Below, piece after piece: positions 62,562 to 64,000 of a stretch of 64,000 nucleotides of DNA (position 1 is its first letter; every line of letters starts with the position of its first letter). Location: the NCBI RefSeq assembly GCF_032878875.1, contig NZ_CP118157.1, positions 372,001-436,000 of the forward strand, given 5' to 3'. The position numbers and the translations under genes are program-made. Under the pieces are notes generated by a model. That model did no database searches. It worked only from the letters and a program-made list of their open reading frames with translations, and was not told where the DNA came from. The stretch is from Microbacterium sp. AB (GTDB lineage Bacteria; Actinomycetota; Actinomycetes; Actinomycetales; Microbacteriaceae).

Positions 62562-63473
62562 GTGACACCTTCCCGGCCGCGCCTCACCTGGACGCGTGCG
62601 GTTGCCTACGCTCTCGCGGCCTCGGGGCTCGTCGTCCTCGCGCTCATGGCGGTCTTCGCCTCGCGCTGGATGACGAGCTTCGGGCCGGTCCAGGACTTCG
62701 TCCGCGCCTACCCCGGCGAGTACGAGCTCCCCTCCTTCGTGAAGACGGGCATCCCCGCCTGGGCGTCGTGGACGCACTTCCTCAACGCGTTCTTCCTCGT
62801 GCTGGTCATCCGGTCTGGGCTCCGCGTGCGGGGCGAGAAGGTCGCGGGAGGGCTGTGGTCGTCGAAGCGCGTGAAGAAGCGCCGGATGAGCCTCGCGCTC
62901 TGGGCGCACATCGCGATCGACGTCCTGTGGCTCGTCAACGGGGTCGTTTTCGTCGTGCTGCTCTTCGCCACCGGTCACTGGGCGCGGATCGTGCCGACGA
63001 GCTGGGAGGTCTTCCCGAACGCGCTCTCGGCGCTCATCCAGTACGTCTCGCTCGATTGGCCGACGCACAACGGATGGGTGAACTACAACGCGCTGCAGCA
63101 GCTGAGCTACTTCGCCGTGACGTTCCTCGCGGCCCCCGTCGCCGCGGTCACGGGCTTCCGGCTCAGCGCCTTCTGGCCGAAGGGGAACGAGCGCCTGACA
63201 CGCGCCTTCCCGCTGGAGTGGGCGAAGGCGCTGCACTTCCCGACGATGCTCTTCTTCGTGGCGTTCGTCGTCGTGCACGTGGGCCTCGTGTTTGCCACGG
63301 GTGCGCTGCGCAACCTCAACCACATGTACGCCGGTCAGGACGCCGTCAGCTGGACCGGGTTCTGGATCTTCGCGCTGTCGCTCGTGGCGATGGTGTCCGG
63401 CTGGTTCCTCGTGAAGGACCGCGTCATCGCCCCCATCGCGAAGCTCTTCGGGGACGTCCGCCTGCGCAAGTGA
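62562..63473 (+). CDS. cytochrome b/b561-type membrane protein
   Basis: Membrane protein of 303 residues with about five helices and histidines in helical positions suited to haem b: ASWTHFLNAFFLV, LWAHIAIDVLWLVN, and KALHFPTMLFFVAFVVVHVGLVF. It resembles the b-type subunits of formate dehydrogenase and Ni-Fe hydrogenase and stand-alone cytochrome b561 proteins. No dehydrogenase subunits accompany it, so its electron donor is unknown. GTG 62562 is the only sensible start. CATGAT six bases upstream could again be a leaderless -10. Confidence 0.82.
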   Translation: MTPSRPRLTWTRAVAYALAASGLVVLALMAVFASRWMTSFGPVQDFVRAYPGEYELPSFVKTGIPAWASWTHFLNAFFLVLVIRSGLRVRGEKVAGGLWSSKRVKKRRMSLALWAHIAIDVLWLVNGVVFVVLLFATGHWARIVPTSWEVFPNALSALIQYVSLDWPTHNGWVNYNALQQLSYFAVTFLAAPVAAVTGFRLSAFWPKGNERLTRAFPLEWAKALHFPTMLFFVAFVVVHVGLVFATGALRNLNHMYAGQDAVSWTGFWIFALSLVAMVSGWFLVKDRVIAPIAKLFGDVRLRK

Positions 63474-63488
63474 GCGCGAGCAGACCCG

Positions 63489-63590
63489 GCCCGCCCCGAT
63501 CGCCAGCGACAATCCATCCCACCCGCGAGAATGCGTCCAGCGCGCGCATTCTGACCGTGCAGGTGGATTGTCGCTGAGGAGGGGCGGGGC
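63489..63590. repeat. palindromic element B, double-armed with inner hairpin
   Basis: Perfect 13-bp arms CAGCGACAATCCA (63504-63516) and TGGATTGTCGCTG (63564-63576), extended outward by GCCCGCCCC and GGGGCGGGGC, enclose a perfect inner stem AGAATGCG (63528-63535)/CGCATTCT (63545-63552). It lies in the gap between convergent genes, like element A at 12313-12406. Confidence 0.8.
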
Positions 63591-63611
63591 AACCAGGGGG
63601 CGGGAGACCGG

Positions 63612-64000
63612 TCAGGCCGCGGGCTCGTCCTCGAGGCAGTCGAGGTCGTGGGCGCCGGGCCGCGCGTGCGGGACGCCCTGCTCCACAGGCAGGCTCGCAT
63701 CCTTCTCCCACCCGGACCACGAGTCGACGTAGAGCGCGACCGGCTGCGACAGGAGGGCCCCGAGGAAGACGAGCGCCGAGCTCGCGACGCCGCCGCCGCA
63801 GTACGCCGCCACCTCGTGGCGTCCGAGCGCTCGGCGCGCCAGCATCCATCTCCGCAGCTCCGCCGGTGGACGCAGCAGGCCGCCGTCGTCGACGATCTCG
63901 TGCGCCGGCGCGTGCACCGCACCGGGGATGTGCCCCGTGCGCGGGTGATCGACCAGCCCGTGGAACGCGCTCGCGGGGCGCCCGTCGAGCAGGGTCCCGA
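63612..64000 (-). CDS. rhodanese-type sulfurtransferase (partial, N-terminus beyond window)
   Basis: C-terminal rhodanese domain of a thiosulfate or 3-mercaptopyruvate sulfurtransferase. The visible 129 residues open GTLLDGRPASAFHG and HPRTGHIPGAVHAPAHEIVD, with the active-site loop VAAYCGGGVASSALVFLGALL (catalytic Cys followed by Gly-Gly-Gly) and VALYVDSWSGWEKD. The frame is open to the window edge, so the start and the N-terminal, usually inactive, domain are not seen. Confidence 0.88.
   Translation of the reverse strand, partial: GTLLDGRPASAFHGLVDHPRTGHIPGAVHAPAHEIVDDGGLLRPPAELRRWMLARRALGRHEVAAYCGGGVASSALVFLGALLSQPVALYVDSWSGWEKDASLPVEQGVPHARPGAHDLDCLEDEPAA

Overview
The window is very GC-rich DNA with dense, overlapping genes (many ATGA/GTGA junctions), frequent GTG starts and start codons placed six bases after a -10 hexamer. 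This fits a high-GC actinobacterium. The closest recognisable relatives of several proteins (an Arthrobacter-type dimethylglycine oxidase, an F420-type LLM oxidoreductase, MocR and IclR regulators) suggest a soil heterotroph of the Microbacteriaceae/Micrococcaceae type. That placement is an inference. No rRNA, tRNA, CRISPR array, phage or insertion sequence was seen.

Layout. 1-774: start of a membrane-anchored D-Ala-D-Ala carboxypeptidase. 832-3841: TPP riboswitch and a YkoEDC-type ECF transporter. 3871-6303: an Nramp-like transporter without the canonical metal motifs, and an SDR. 6365-12289: a polyamine-type ABC importer with a divergent adenosine-deaminase-family enzyme, opposite a LacI regulator with two operator palindromes between them. 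12443-16637: phosphotransferase, copper chaperone under a CsoR-like box, rlmN and a lactate permease. 16930-24964: a PotFGHI-like importer with a HyuA/HyuB pair. 24949-25656: a GntR regulator. 25887-39009: a long operon of a C45/AAT-like amidase, a peptide-type ABC importer, a second HyuA/HyuB pair, an FAD/NAD(P) protein and a two-unit CMD/AhpD fusion. 39054-40067: an aldo/keto reductase. 40127-45563: an IclR regulator, then a three-component Rieske oxygenase and a BCCT betaine transporter. 45611-47373: a VOC protein and a MocR regulator. 47564-56067: pyrimidine/hydantoin catabolism with its own ABC importer and a beta-alanine-type aminotransferase. 56034-59743 (minus): monomeric sarcosine oxidase and dimethylglycine oxidase. 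59896-62498: a LuxR regulator fused to a degenerate kinase ATPase domain, opposite the formaldehyde-fixing pair PHI/HPS. 62562-64000: a cytochrome b and a rhodanese-type sulfurtransferase.

How it works together. The most striking story runs from 40 to 62.5 kb. BCCT uptake plus Rieske demethylation (41-45.6 kb), dimethylglycine oxidase and sarcosine oxidase (56-59.7 kb) form a plausible complete glycine betaine to glycine route. The two transcription units lie 18 kb apart and face opposite ways. Each carries a matching 40-bp imperfect palindrome placed identically, overlapping the last two bases of the -10 element, which points to one shared regulator, most simply the adjacent IclR protein. 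The demethylations release formaldehyde, and the HPS/PHI ribulose monophosphate pair next door would capture it. The pyrimidine-catabolic operon sits between the two halves. The two HyuA/HyuB systems, each with a dedicated importer, suggest a cell equipped to harvest nitrogen from cyclic amides and ureides.
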